DNA from: Oscillospiraceae bacterium | GTDB lineage: Bacteria; Bacillota; Clostridia; Oscillospirales; Ruminococcaceae | Assembly (NCBI GenBank): GCA_015066115.1 | Contig: SVOZ01000004.1 | Coordinates: forward strand, 112,502 to 176,501 | Length of the DNA: 64,000 nucleotides | Reading direction: 5' to 3' | The notes under the pieces: model-generated | Told to the model about the DNA's origin: nothing | What the model saw: the letters and a program-made list of their open reading frames with translations, nothing else | The model's database searches: none | In this document: piece after piece, positions 26,809 to 36,029 of the stretch | Layout: every line of letters starts with the position of its first letter | How positions within the stretch are numbered: position 1 is the first letter of the stretch | Translations under genes and position numbers: made by a program

Positions 26809-28095
26809 ATGGCTGAGCGTCAGTATCTTTGTATAGACTTAAAGTCGTTTTACGCCTCGGTCGAGTGCGTCGAGCGTGGACTTGACCCCATGAAAGCCGA
26901 CCTTATAGTTGCCGATCCCGAAAGATGCGAAACCACTATATGCCTCGCAGTTTCCCCCTCTCTTAAAAAGAGAGGGGTTAAAAATAGGTGCAGAGTTTAT
27001 GAAATTCCAAAGGGTATCAAATATATAATGGCAGAGCCGAGAATGCAGCTTTATATAGATTATTCGGCCGAAATATACAGCGTCTATCTTAAGTACATTT
27101 CAAAGGATGACATCCACGTCTATTCTATTGATGAGGCGTTTTTGGATGTAACCGATTATCTCTCGCTTTACAAAATGACAGCGCGTGAGCTCGGCGAAAA
27201 GATAAGGGAGGACATTTTAAAAACGGTTGGAATTCCTGCTGCTTGTGGAATTGGAACAAATCTTTACCTTGCCAAGATCGCCCTTGATATAACCGCCAAG
27301 CACAGCCCTATCTTTTTAGGTGAGCTTGACGAAAAAAGCTATCGCGAAACCCTTTGGGACCACCGTCCGCTAACTGACTTTTGGCGAATTGGAGCGGGAA
27401 CAGCCAAAAGGCTTGAGGACAGAGGCATTTTTACAATGCGCCAGATAGCAAACTGCCGCGAACAGACGCTTTATGACCTTTTCGGCGTTGATGCTGAGAT
27501 AATGATTGATCACGCCTGGGGCAGAGAGCCGACCCTTATTTCCGATATAAAAAACTACAAAACCCAAAGCCGCTCGCTTTCAAGCGGTCAGGTGTTATCC
27601 CGAAATTACTCGCAGGCAGAGGGCGAAATAATAGTCAGAGAAATGGCGGATAAGCTCGCTCTTGAACTTTTTGATGAGGAACTTGTAACCCATTCCGTAA
27701 CCATTTCTTTAAGCTTTGGTGACAAAGAAAAGCCGATGGCAAGGGCAACAGAAAAGCTTTTGTCGCCCACAAGCAGTGCCGAGCAGATAATAGCGGCGTC
27801 GGTCAAGGCGTATTATAGGATAATGGGCAAAAATGACTATATCCGAAAGGTCAATATTTCGCTTAATAATGTGATAAGCGAGCCGTTTGCCCAGCTTGAT
27901 TTTTACTTTGATGAGAAAAAGCTCGTCAAGGAGAAAAAGCAGATGCAGGCGGTAAGCAGTATAAAAAAGAAGTTTGGCAAAAATGCCATACTTCGCGGAA
28001 CTGACTTAAAAGAAGGCGCAACAATGCGCGAGCGAAACGCCCAGATAGGCGGCCATAAGAGCGGAGGGAAAAGATATGGCAATGAAGAGAAGTGA
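26809..28095 (+). CDS. Y-family DNA polymerase (UvrX/YqjW type)
   Basis: 428 residues. Starts YLCIDLKSFYASVECVERGLDP with the first catalytic aspartate, then VYSIDEAFLDVTDY with the D-E pair, followed by the little-finger domain. KKRGVKNRCRVYEIP is typical of the UmuC-like group (B. subtilis UvrX and YqjW) rather than classical DinB. It would copy damaged DNA with low fidelity. It overlaps a YolD-like gene by 20 bases, the usual pairing. GGGAGGTG precedes the ATG. It follows the glycogen operon by 18 bases with no terminator seen. Confidence 0.9.
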   Translation: MAERQYLCIDLKSFYASVECVERGLDPMKADLIVADPERCETTICLAVSPSLKKRGVKNRCRVYEIPKGIKYIMAEPRMQLYIDYSAEIYSVYLKYISKDDIHVYSIDEAFLDVTDYLSLYKMTARELGEKIREDILKTVGIPAACGIGTNLYLAKIALDITAKHSPIFLGELDEKSYRETLWDHRPLTDFWRIGAGTAKRLEDRGIFTMRQIANCREQTLYDLFGVDAEIMIDHAWGREPTLISDIKNYKTQSRSLSSGQVLSRNYSQAEGEIIVREMADKLALELFDEELVTHSVTISLSFGDKEKPMARATEKLLSPTSSAEQIIAASVKAYYRIMGKNDYIRKVNISLNNVISEPFAQLDFYFDEKKLVKEKKQMQAVSSIKKKFGKNAILRGTDLKEGATMRERNAQIGGHKSGGKRYGNEEK

Positions 28096-28390
28096 AAGAG
28101 CCAAGATCTTTATGCCCTTTAGCCCTCTAAATAATTTTTACGAGGCGCTTAAGCAAAAGGAAAGGGTAATAACCCCTAAAAGCGAGCTCGCTGACGAGAG
28201 AATAGAGGAGTTAGATGCTGTTTTGCACACCCTTTCGGGCGGAGATATGGCAGAGGTCGTTTATTATAATAACGGCGTTTATGAAAAGGTTGTCGGCTGT
28301 GTTGCACTCATTGATGTTCTCGAAAAGACCATAACCATAGCAAAAACAAAGATTTTTTTTGACGATATATACGATTTAAAGGCTCTCTGA
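28076..28390 (+). CDS. YolD-like protein
   Basis: 104 residues. The sequence SERAKIFMPFSPLNNFYEALKQKE is typical of the YolD-like family, whose members are encoded next to Y-family polymerases in Bacillus plasmids, phages and chromosomes and may be functional counterparts of UmuD. The ATG lies inside the end of the polymerase gene with GGAGGGAAA as binding site. Role is inferred from family and pairing. Confidence 0.82.
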   Translation: MAMKRSERAKIFMPFSPLNNFYEALKQKERVITPKSELADERIEELDAVLHTLSGGDMAEVVYYNNGVYEKVVGCVALIDVLEKTITIAKTKIFFDDIYDLKAL

Positions 28391-28432
28391 TTGTATAAAT
28401 AGCTAAAAAGCTGCATAAATTGTAAAAATTAC

Positions 28433-28461
28433 TTGTAATTTATATTAAAATAAGGTATAAT
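28433..28461 (+). promoter_or_regulatory. Promoter of the TAXI receptor gene
   Basis: TTGTAA, 17 bases, TATAAT, about 42 bases before the TAXI start codon in an AT-rich gap. Confidence 0.7.
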
Positions 28462-28503
28462 TATTTAAATATTTTTAATTTTCACAAAACGGAGGACAAA
28501 ACT

Positions 28504-29499
28504 ATGAAAAGAATTGCTACATTAATTGCAGCAGCTGCTTTAAGCCTCTCTGTGCTTTTAAGCTCCTGCACAACCGGCACCACCAGCATCAAGGTTGGCA
28601 CCGGCGGACCTACCGGTACATATTATGCATATACAAATGCAGTAGGCCAGATTCTCCAGGGCGAGACCGGCCTTGCTTTCGACGTTGTTTCAACCGGCGG
28701 ATCTGTTGCTAACATCAACGGTATCGACGACGGCGACTACAATATGGCCATCGTTCAGAACGACACCATGATCAACGCTTACAATGACCTTGACAAAGAC
28801 AACTTCAAAAACGGCGCCGTTAAATCCTTCTCGGTTCTCGGCGAGGTTTATTCCGAGGTTGTTCAGATAGTTGTTGACGGTTCTCTTAAAGACAAGGTTA
28901 AGACCTTAGCAGACCTTAAAGATATGAGAGTATCTGTAGGCGACGCAGGCTCCGGTGTTTACCTCAATGCAAAGGATCTCTTTGCGGCATACGATATGGA
29001 TATCGATAAGGATATTCAGCAGAACAACCTTTCTGTTGGCGACAGCGCAAGCGCTATGAAGGACGGAAAGCTCGATGCATTCTTCTTTACCGCAGGCGTT
29101 CCCACCACCGCCATCACCGAGCTCGCAACTGCAAAGGACGTATTTATGCTTTCTCTTGAGGACAGCGTAATGGATGATTTCATTGCAAACCATAAGATCG
29201 ACGGCAAATACGAGGTTTATGCAAAGATGCCCATCACCAATGAGCACTACACCTTTATCGAAGAAGGCAAGCCTGCCTACACCATCGGTGTTACAGCAAC
29301 ATTTATCGTTTCCAACGACCTTGATGAAGATGCTGTTTACAAAATGACCAAGGCTCTCTGGGAGAACAAAGACGATGTTGCAGCAGCACACGCTGTTGGT
29401 AAGGCTATGAATGTTGATAATGCTCTTATCACCATTGGTAATGTTCCCGTTCATCCGGGCGCAGAGAAATACTATAAGGAAGTCGGAGTTATTAAATAA
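28504..29499 (+). CDS. TAXI-family TRAP transporter substrate-binding lipoprotein
   Basis: 331 residues with a lipoprotein signal ending LLSSC (Cys22). After the lipobox, SIKVGTGGPTGTYYAYTNAVGQIL is the hallmark of TAXI receptors, and MAIVQNDTMINAYND and DAFFFTAGVPTTAITELA are further family blocks. It captures an organic acid or amino acid outside the membrane for the permease encoded downstream. The ligand cannot be read. An ACGGAGGAC binding site precedes the ATG. Confidence 0.93.
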   Translation: MKRIATLIAAAALSLSVLLSSCTTGTTSIKVGTGGPTGTYYAYTNAVGQILQGETGLAFDVVSTGGSVANINGIDDGDYNMAIVQNDTMINAYNDLDKDNFKNGAVKSFSVLGEVYSEVVQIVVDGSLKDKVKTLADLKDMRVSVGDAGSGVYLNAKDLFAAYDMDIDKDIQQNNLSVGDSASAMKDGKLDAFFFTAGVPTTAITELATAKDVFMLSLEDSVMDDFIANHKIDGKYEVYAKMPITNEHYTFIEEGKPAYTIGVTATFIVSNDLDEDAVYKMTKALWENKDDVAAAHAVGKAMNVDNALITIGNVPVHPGAEKYYKEVGVIK

Positions 29500-29525
29500 G
29501 ATATCCTTTAAAAAGTATTTGTTTC

Positions 29526-29556
29526 CTGCCCGACGGCTAAATAGGTCGTCGGGCAG
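29526..29556 (+). terminator. Hairpin between receptor and permease (attenuator candidate)
   Basis: CTGCCCGACG and CGTCGGGCAG form a 10-bp perfect stem, followed by TTTAATTAAATTT rather than a clean T run. It could be a partial terminator or a stabiliser of the receptor mRNA, giving more receptor than permease. Confidence 0.6.
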
Positions 29557-29583
29557 TTTAATTAAATTTGGAGGAGATTAGTT

Positions 29584-31701
29584 TTGGCAAAAGTTAAAAC
29601 CGAAAAAAGCGCCGAAGAACTTATTCGCGAGCTTGACAGGGATAACGCCAGCAGACTTTTAACAGGATGGCGCAAAAACGCAATTGAGCTTGTCTATTTT
29701 GCGTTTGCCGCCTTTATGATGATTATGACCTTGGTTATATCGGGTGCCACCCCTTATACCCAGCTTCCCCTCTTTTTAGGTCTGACTCTTTTTGTTGGCT
29801 ACTTAAAATATCCTATTTCCAAAAAACTCGAAAGCAAAGAAAACCACCTTCCCATATATGATGTGGTGCTTGCTTTTCTTTCGCTCGCAGTTTTTTGTTA
29901 CTACGCGATCAATCAGAAAAACATCATAATGATGTCAAACCGTATCGGCACGTTTGAAATCATTGTCGGTATCATAGGAATTCTGCTTCTTGCAGAGCTT
30001 TGCCGCAGAGCGATGGGATTTCCCATTTTGTGCGTTGCGGGTGCATTTGTTGTTTATGCGGCCATCTGGCTTGTAAACAACAACCCCAGAACTGCATTAA
30101 GAAACCTTATCTTTGGTCTTTTCTATGACCTTAAGAGCGGCATTTTTTCAACCCCCGTTACAGTTTGTGCGTCCTTTATCGTTTTGTTTATAATATTAGG
30201 CTCGTTCCTTGAAAAAACAGGAATAGGCAAATTCTTTATCGACCTTGCAAACTCCATTGCAGGAGCTCGCGTTGGAGGACCTGCAAAGGTTGCAGTTATC
30301 TCAAGTGCGCTTGAGGGAATGTATTCGGGCTCCTCGGTTGCTAACACAGTAGGCTCGGGCGCCGTTACTATTCCTACAATGAAAAAGACAGGCTATAAGC
30401 CTGAGTTTGCCGCCGCAGTTGAGGCCGCCGCTTCAACGGGTGGTCAGATCATGCCGCCAATTATGGGCGCCGCCGCATTTTTGATGGCGGAAATTACAGG
30501 CTATTCCTATTTCACAATAGTCATTGCGGCCATACTTCCTGCCGCCCTCTATTTTACAGGCATCTTTATGATGGTGCACTTTGAGGGCAAGCGCTTAGGC
30601 CTTAAGGGACTTCCCAAGGAAGCAATCCCTAACTTCTTTAAGCTTATTCTTAAAAATGGATATCTGCTTCTGCCCGTTGTAGTGCTAGTTGTCTGTATGA
30701 ACCACTTTACCGCGGGAATGAGCGCCTGCTTTGCAATTTTATTTGCTCTTATCGTTAGCCTTATTGATAAAACACTCATTAAAGCTCTCTTTAAGGGACA
30801 ATTAAAGAACTTTGGGGATGTTTTAAGGCTGGTTATGCCTGTTTTCCCTGTTATAACCCTTGTGGTTTTGTGGAAGGTCGTTTCGCTTGAAATGGGCGTT
30901 TCGATATTTGTTTCGATGCTTGTTGCAATCGCTTTAAGCTTCTTTACAAAGGATGCCATTTTAAAGCCCGACCTTGTTGTTGAAGGCTTTAAGGGCGGAA
31001 CACACGGCTCAATCGGCGTTGCCGCCGCCTGCGGTGTTGCGGGAATTATTTCGGGTGTTGTTTCTATGACAGCTCTCGGCTCAACACTTATTTCTGTAAT
31101 AGTTCCCCTTGCCGAAAAAGGAACATTTATAGCCCTCTTCCTTACAATGCTTTGCTGTATCGTTCTCGGAATGGGCGTTCCCACAACTGCAAACTATGTC
31201 ATTATGGCAACCATTACGGCACCTATCTTAATCAAGATGGGAATCCCCGTGCTTGCCGCCCATATGTTTGTTTTCTATTTTGGAATCGTTGCAGACATTA
31301 CTCCGCCTGTTGCACTCGCGGCTTATGCAGGCTCTGCTATCGCAAAGTCCAACCCGCTAAAAACCGGCATAACGGCGACCAAGCTTGCCATAACGGCATT
31401 TATAGTGCCTTACATATTTGCATATAGTCCGCATATGCTTCTTGTTATCGGAGACCCCACAGTTTTTGATATTATTCAGATAGTAATAACCTCGCTTATC
31501 GGAATATTCTCGATTTCGGCAGGAATGGTTGGCTTTATGCAGCACAAAGCGCCCATCTGGCAGAGAATTCTGCTTGTCGGCGGCGGACTGCTTCTCGTTA
31601 GCCCCGACACCATAACCGATATTATCGGATTTGCTATCGTTGCTCTTATGGTAGTAGTACAGTATGTGCTCACTCGCAAAAAAACAGAAGTACCTGCATA
31701 A
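29584..31701 (+). CDS. TRAP transporter permease, fused DctQM type
   Basis: 705 residues with a TTG start after GGAGGAGATT. About 16-18 helices: the small (DctQ-like) membrane part is fused to the large DctM-like part, as normal for TAXI systems. Family blocks include GARVGGPAKVAVISSALEGMYSGSSVANTVGSGAVTIP, AAASTGGQIMPPIMGAAAFLMAE and LGMGVPTTANYVIMATITAP. It drives uptake with a sodium or proton gradient. Followed by a strong terminator. Confidence 0.95.
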   Translation: MAKVKTEKSAEELIRELDRDNASRLLTGWRKNAIELVYFAFAAFMMIMTLVISGATPYTQLPLFLGLTLFVGYLKYPISKKLESKENHLPIYDVVLAFLSLAVFCYYAINQKNIIMMSNRIGTFEIIVGIIGILLLAELCRRAMGFPILCVAGAFVVYAAIWLVNNNPRTALRNLIFGLFYDLKSGIFSTPVTVCASFIVLFIILGSFLEKTGIGKFFIDLANSIAGARVGGPAKVAVISSALEGMYSGSSVANTVGSGAVTIPTMKKTGYKPEFAAAVEAAASTGGQIMPPIMGAAAFLMAEITGYSYFTIVIAAILPAALYFTGIFMMVHFEGKRLGLKGLPKEAIPNFFKLILKNGYLLLPVVVLVVCMNHFTAGMSACFAILFALIVSLIDKTLIKALFKGQLKNFGDVLRLVMPVFPVITLVVLWKVVSLEMGVSIFVSMLVAIALSFFTKDAILKPDLVVEGFKGGTHGSIGVAAACGVAGIISGVVSMTALGSTLISVIVPLAEKGTFIALFLTMLCCIVLGMGVPTTANYVIMATITAPILIKMGIPVLAAHMFVFYFGIVADITPPVALAAYAGSAIAKSNPLKTGITATKLAITAFIVPYIFAYSPHMLLVIGDPTVFDIIQIVITSLIGIFSISAGMVGFMQHKAPIWQRILLVGGGLLLVSPDTITDIIGFAIVALMVVVQYVLTRKKTEVPA

Positions 31702-31704
31702 ATT

Positions 31705-31732
31705 AAGCCCGAGCGAATGCTCGGGCTTTTTT
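31705..31732 (+). terminator. Terminator of the TRAP operon
   Basis: AAGCCCGAGC-GAAT-GCTCGGGCTT is a 10-bp perfect stem with a four-base loop and a following T run. Confidence 0.95.
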
Positions 31733-31735
31733 GTG

Positions 31736-31763
31736 TTGATTTAGCAGAAATATTTGGTATAAT
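31736..31763 (+). promoter_or_regulatory. Promoter of the deoB operon
   Basis: TTGATT, 16 bases, TATAAT. It lies directly after the TRAP terminator and about 50 bases before deoB. Confidence 0.65.
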
Positions 31764-31813
31764 ATAAGTGAGTGAATTTATAAAATAAAAACTTTAAATA
31801 GGAGCGTCTAACT

Positions 31814-32983
31814 ATGAAAAGAGTTTTTTTAATAGTTTTGGATTCGGTTGGCGCGGGGGCGCTTCCCGACGCAAAAAAGTTTGGCGATAGCGCCGATGTA
31901 AACACCATTAAAAGAATTTCGGCATCTGAAAAATTTAATTGCCCCAACCTTAAAAAGCTCGGTCTTTTTAATATCGAGGGTTTAGAGGATATAGGTAAAA
32001 TAGATAAGCCTCTTGCGGCCGCCTTTAAAATGGCGGAGAGATCTATGGGAAAGGACACCACAACGGGCCACTGGGAAATTGCAGGCCTTGTCTCAGAGCG
32101 CCCTATGCCCACCTATCCAAATGGCTTTCCCAAGGAAATATTAGATGAGTTTAGCAAAAAAACAGGCAGAGGAGTGCTCTGCAATAAACCCTATTCGGGC
32201 ACGCAGGTAATCAGTGATTACGGCGATGAGCATATAAAAAGCGGCGACCTTATAGTTTACACCTCGGCGGACAGCGTTTTTCAAATCGCCGCCCATGAGG
32301 ATGTTGTGCCGATAGAAAAGCTGTATGAATACTGTGAGATTGCAAGAGAGATCTTAAAAGGTGAGCACGCGGTCGGCAGAGTTATCGCAAGGCCGTTTGT
32401 AACAGAAAACGGCGAATTTAAAAGAACCGCAAACCGCCGCGATTTTTCTCTCCTTCCGCCAAAGGACACCCTTTTGGACCTTGTTAAAAAAGAGGGCAAA
32501 AGCGTTATCGCGGTTGGAAAAATTTCGGATATATTCGCAGGTAAGGGTGTAACCGAAAAGATAGCCACCCATTCAAACAGCGAGGGAATGGAAAAAACCT
32601 TAGAGATAGCAGGCCGCGATTTTGAGGGACTTTGCTTTGTAAATTTGGTCGATTTTGATATGCTTTACGGTCACAGACAGGATATTGACGGCTATGCCGC
32701 CGCCCTTTCTGAGTTTGACGCCTGGCTCCCATCATTTTTAGAAAAAATGACTTCGGACGATATTCTGCTCATCACCGCCGACCACGGCTGTGACCCCGGC
32801 GATGAGCACACCGACCACACAAGAGAATACACCCCGCTTTTAGTTTGCTCAGAGGCAGTAAAGGGCGGCTATTTTGGAAAAAGAGAAGGCTTTTGCGACA
32901 TTGCCGCCTCGATTTGCGAGCTTTTGGGCATAGAACAAAAATGCGAGGGCGAAAGCTTTATTCAAATTATAAGGAGAGATTAA
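31814..32983 (+). CDS. deoB: Phosphopentomutase
   Basis: Interconverts (deoxy)ribose-1-phosphate and (deoxy)ribose-5-phosphate in nucleoside catabolism. 389 residues of the alkaline phosphatase superfamily: VLDSVGAGALPDAKKFGDSADVNT at the start, GKDTTTGHWEIAG with the phosphorylated threonine region, and the metal-binding ITADHGCDPGDEHTDHTREYTPLLV near the end. Upstream of cdd (one base gap) and pdp. TAGGAGCG precedes the ATG. Confidence 0.97.
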   Translation: MKRVFLIVLDSVGAGALPDAKKFGDSADVNTIKRISASEKFNCPNLKKLGLFNIEGLEDIGKIDKPLAAAFKMAERSMGKDTTTGHWEIAGLVSERPMPTYPNGFPKEILDEFSKKTGRGVLCNKPYSGTQVISDYGDEHIKSGDLIVYTSADSVFQIAAHEDVVPIEKLYEYCEIAREILKGEHAVGRVIARPFVTENGEFKRTANRRDFSLLPPKDTLLDLVKKEGKSVIAVGKISDIFAGKGVTEKIATHSNSEGMEKTLEIAGRDFEGLCFVNLVDFDMLYGHRQDIDGYAAALSEFDAWLPSFLEKMTSDDILLITADHGCDPGDEHTDHTREYTPLLVCSEAVKGGYFGKREGFCDIAASICELLGIEQKCEGESFIQIIRRD

Positions 32984-32984
32984 A

Positions 32985-33389
32985 ATGCAGGATAAAGAGC
33001 TTGTTTTACTTGCTATTAAGGCGGCAGAAAATTCCTACAGCCCTTATTCGAATTTTAAGGTTGGGGCGGCCCTGCTTTCAAAAAGCGGAAAGGTTTATCT
33101 CGGAGCTAATATAGAAAATGCGGCATTCGGGGAAACTATTTGCGCTGAGCGAACTGCATTTTTAAAGGCAATAAGCGAGGGCGAAAGAGACTTTGTAAAA
33201 ATCGCAGTTGTAGGCTCTAAAACCGATGATTTCAGCGGCCCTGCCGCGCCCTGCGGCTCCTGCAGGCAGGTTATGGCAGAGTTTTGCTCGCCCGATTTTG
33301 AGATCATCCTAAAAGACGGCAGTGAAATAAAAACACACACACTTTCAGAGCTTTTGCCGCTGTCATTTACTAAAACGGCAATGGATTAA
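32985..33389 (+). CDS. cdd: Cytidine deaminase
   Basis: 134 residues, the size of the tetrameric Gram-positive enzyme. NIENAAFGETICAERTAF contains the zinc cysteine and catalytic glutamate; PCGSCRQVMAEF carries the other two zinc cysteines. Converts (deoxy)cytidine to (deoxy)uridine, which Pdp then cleaves. It starts right after deoB with an AAGGAGAG site inside the deoB end. Confidence 0.96.
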   Translation: MQDKELVLLAIKAAENSYSPYSNFKVGAALLSKSGKVYLGANIENAAFGETICAERTAFLKAISEGERDFVKIAVVGSKTDDFSGPAAPCGSCRQVMAEFCSPDFEIILKDGSEIKTHTLSELLPLSFTKTAMD

Positions 33390-33403
33390 AGGAGAAAGCC
33401 TTT

Positions 33404-34705
33404 ATGAGAATGTATGATATAATTGCAAAAAAACGCGACGGACTTGCCCTCTTAAAAGAGGAGATCGAGTTTTTTATAAGCGGCTACACAAGCGGCGAAA
33501 TTCCCGATTATCAGGCTTCCGCGCTTGCTATGGCAATATTTTTAAAGGGAATGACCGATGAGGAAACGGTTTGTCTTACAAACGCAATGGCAAATTCGGG
33601 CGATAGCCTTGATCTTTCGCAGTTCGGCGCTCTTTCGGTTGACAAGCACAGCACAGGCGGCGTGGGCGATAAAACTACTCTTATAGTGGCTCCCATTGTT
33701 GCCGCGCTGGGCGGAAGGCTTGCAAAAATGTCGGGCAGAGGCCTTGGGCACACAGGCGGAACCGTTGATAAACTTGAGTCGATAAGCGGCTATAAAACCA
33801 CGCTCGACAGAGAAGAGTTTCTCTCGCAGGTTGAAAATATCGGCATTGCAGTTATCGGGCAGAGCGGCTCGCTCGCGCCTGCCGATAAAAAGCTTTATGC
33901 CCTTCGTGACGTAACCGCAACCGTAAACAGCATCCCGCTTATTACCTCGAGCATTATGAGCAAGAAGATAGCGGCAGGCTCGCACAATATCGTGCTTGAT
34001 GTAAAAATGGGAAGCGGCGCCTTTATGAAAACCTTGGAGGACGCCGAAATTCTCGCTGAAAATATGGTTAAGATCGGCAAAGGATGTAAAAGAAATGTCT
34101 GCGCGCTTATCACCGATATGGACACCCCTCTCGGCACCCATATAGGAAATGCCTTGGAGGTTAAAGAGGCGGTTCGGGTTTTGCGCGGTGAGCAAAAAGG
34201 CGACCTTTATGAAGTTTGCATAGCGCTCTCTTCTGCTATGGCTTCGCTTGTGCTTGGCGTTTCGGTTAAAGAGGCCGAAGCAAAAGTTATAGAAACGATA
34301 GAAAGCGGTGCGGCATTTAGTAAAATGCGGCAGTGGATTAAGGCGCAGGGCGGCGATGTAAGCGAAATCGACGACACCGAAAAGCTGCCCAAAACCGATT
34401 ATTTCTACGAGGTAAAAAGCGCTGAAAGCGGCTTTGTCACAAAAATGGATGCCGAAAAAATCGGTGTTGCAAGCGTAATTCTCGGTGCGGGCAGGGAAAA
34501 TAAAGAGGATAAAATCGATTTCGGCGCAGGAATAGTGCTCTCTAAAAAGACAGGCGATAAGGTTAATAAGGGCGATACACTTTGTACCCTTTATTCAAAT
34601 AACAAGGAGTCCTTTAAGTCGGCAGAGGAAAAATTTTTGTCGGCAATAAGCATAGGCTCAAATGCTCCCGAGAAAAAACCGCTTGTTTATAAAATCATAA
34701 AATAA
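33404..34705 (+). CDS. pdp: Pyrimidine-nucleoside phosphorylase
   Basis: 433 residues. The phosphate-binding signature SVDKHSTGGVGDKTTLIVAPIVAALG, MSGRGLGHTGGTVDKLESI, and the C-terminal lipoyl-like domain are characteristic of the thymidine/pyrimidine phosphorylase family. Releases uracil or thymine and (deoxy)ribose-1-phosphate, the substrate of the DeoB encoded upstream. AAAGGAG lies before the ATG; 14 bases after cdd. The Pdp and DeoA types cannot be fully separated by eye. Confidence 0.94.
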   Translation: MRMYDIIAKKRDGLALLKEEIEFFISGYTSGEIPDYQASALAMAIFLKGMTDEETVCLTNAMANSGDSLDLSQFGALSVDKHSTGGVGDKTTLIVAPIVAALGGRLAKMSGRGLGHTGGTVDKLESISGYKTTLDREEFLSQVENIGIAVIGQSGSLAPADKKLYALRDVTATVNSIPLITSSIMSKKIAAGSHNIVLDVKMGSGAFMKTLEDAEILAENMVKIGKGCKRNVCALITDMDTPLGTHIGNALEVKEAVRVLRGEQKGDLYEVCIALSSAMASLVLGVSVKEAEAKVIETIESGAAFSKMRQWIKAQGGDVSEIDDTEKLPKTDYFYEVKSAESGFVTKMDAEKIGVASVILGAGRENKEDKIDFGAGIVLSKKTGDKVNKGDTLCTLYSNNKESFKSAEEKFLSAISIGSNAPEKKPLVYKIIK

Positions 34706-34718
34706 CGAGGTAATAAAA

Positions 34719-36029
34719 ATGACAAACAGCAAAAAGGGTGCGCGTTTTTGGATCGCGCTCATTATTTTCAGCCTCACAGGTCAGGTTGCCTGGGTGGTTG
34801 AGAATATGTATTTCAATGTGTTTATCTATAAAATGTTTGCGGCAAGCGCCGAGGCTATTTCGCTTATGGTTGCGGCAAGCGCAATTGCCGCAACCGTTAC
34901 AACGGTTATAATAGGCGCGCTTTCGGATAAGATCGGCAAACGAAAGCTGTTTATCTGCGGCGGATATATTTTGTGGGGAATTTCTATTTGCAGCTTTGCA
35001 CTAATTCGCCTTGATGTAATCGGCGCGCTGTTTCCGTCGGTAGCATCGGCGGCATCGCTCGGTGTTTCGCTGGTTATTATAATGGACTGCGTTATGACCT
35101 TTTTCGGTTCGTCGGCAAACGACGCCTGCTTTAACGCCTGGCTTACAGACTCTACGGCATCAGGCGGCAGGGGAGCGGCAGAGGGCATAAATGCTATGAT
35201 GCCGCTTGTTGCAATTTTGGTGGTTTTTGGCGGCTTTATGTCATTTAATTTAGACAAGCGCGAGAGCTGGACCACCATTTTTCTTATCATTGGAATCGCT
35301 GTTATCGTAATCGGAATTTTGGGATTTTTCTTGATTTCCGACCCCGGCACTAAGAGCGAGCAAAATAAAAGCTGCTTTAAAAACATTATTTACGGCTTCA
35401 GACCATCGGTTGTTAAAGCTAATAAGACCCTTTATTTAGCCTTTCTGGCATTTGCGCTTTTTAATATTTCAATTCAGATTTTTATGCCTTACCTTATCAT
35501 CTATTACAACGTTTCGCTCAAGATGGAAAATTACGTGCTCATTATGGCGCCTGCTATTATAATCGCCTCTGTGGTAACGGCGTTTTACGGCAGACTCTAT
35601 GACAAAAAAGGCTTTAAAGCGTCGGTAATTCCCGCGCTTTTGCTTTTGATGTCGGGTTACATACTGCTCTATTTATTTAAATCCACCGCTCCTGTTTTTG
35701 TCGGTTCGCTTCTGATGATGACGGGCTACCTTGCAGGTATGGCTGTGTTCGGCGCATTAATTCGTGACTATACTCCCGAAAACCGCGCAGGAATGTTTCA
35801 AGGGCTTCGCATCTTCTCGCAGGTACTTATTCCCGGAGTTATCGGCCCGTTTATCGGCTCGGCAGTTTTAAAGGGCGCTGAAACTATCGTAAACGACGAC
35901 GGCACAAGCTCCTTTGTTCCAAATCACAACATCTTCCTTGCCGCGCTTGTGGCGGCAGTTGTCGTTTGGTTAGCGCTTTATCTTATTTTTAAGGTTGCGA
36001 AAAAAGAGGTAAAAGCAAGTGAAAAGTAA
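34719..36029 (+). CDS. MFS transporter
   Basis: 436 residues, 12 predicted helices. The motif between helices 2 and 3, GALSDKIGKRKLFICGGY, is the MFS A-motif. The overall form resembles the sugar/cation-type carriers found in Clostridia rather than drug pumps. It is 13 bases after pdp and overlaps the GH2 gene by 11 bases, so its substrate may be a glycoside cleaved by that enzyme or a nucleoside used by the genes upstream. The substrate is unknown. Confidence 0.8.
   Translation: MTNSKKGARFWIALIIFSLTGQVAWVVENMYFNVFIYKMFAASAEAISLMVAASAIAATVTTVIIGALSDKIGKRKLFICGGYILWGISICSFALIRLDVIGALFPSVASAASLGVSLVIIMDCVMTFFGSSANDACFNAWLTDSTASGGRGAAEGINAMMPLVAILVVFGGFMSFNLDKRESWTTIFLIIGIAVIVIGILGFFLISDPGTKSEQNKSCFKNIIYGFRPSVVKANKTLYLAFLAFALFNISIQIFMPYLIIYYNVSLKMENYVLIMAPAIIIASVVTAFYGRLYDKKGFKASVIPALLLLMSGYILLYLFKSTAPVFVGSLLMMTGYLAGMAVFGALIRDYTPENRAGMFQGLRIFSQVLIPGVIGPFIGSAVLKGAETIVNDDGTSSFVPNHNIFLAALVAAVVVWLALYLIFKVAKKEVKASEK

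Noticed and set aside
30549-31184. 211-residue minus-strand ORF inside the TRAP permease
   Set aside because: Antisense to a clear permease; composition typical of shadow frames.
33542-34195. 217-residue minus-strand ORF inside pdp
   Set aside because: Antisense to pyrimidine-nucleoside phosphorylase with intact motifs; no family match.
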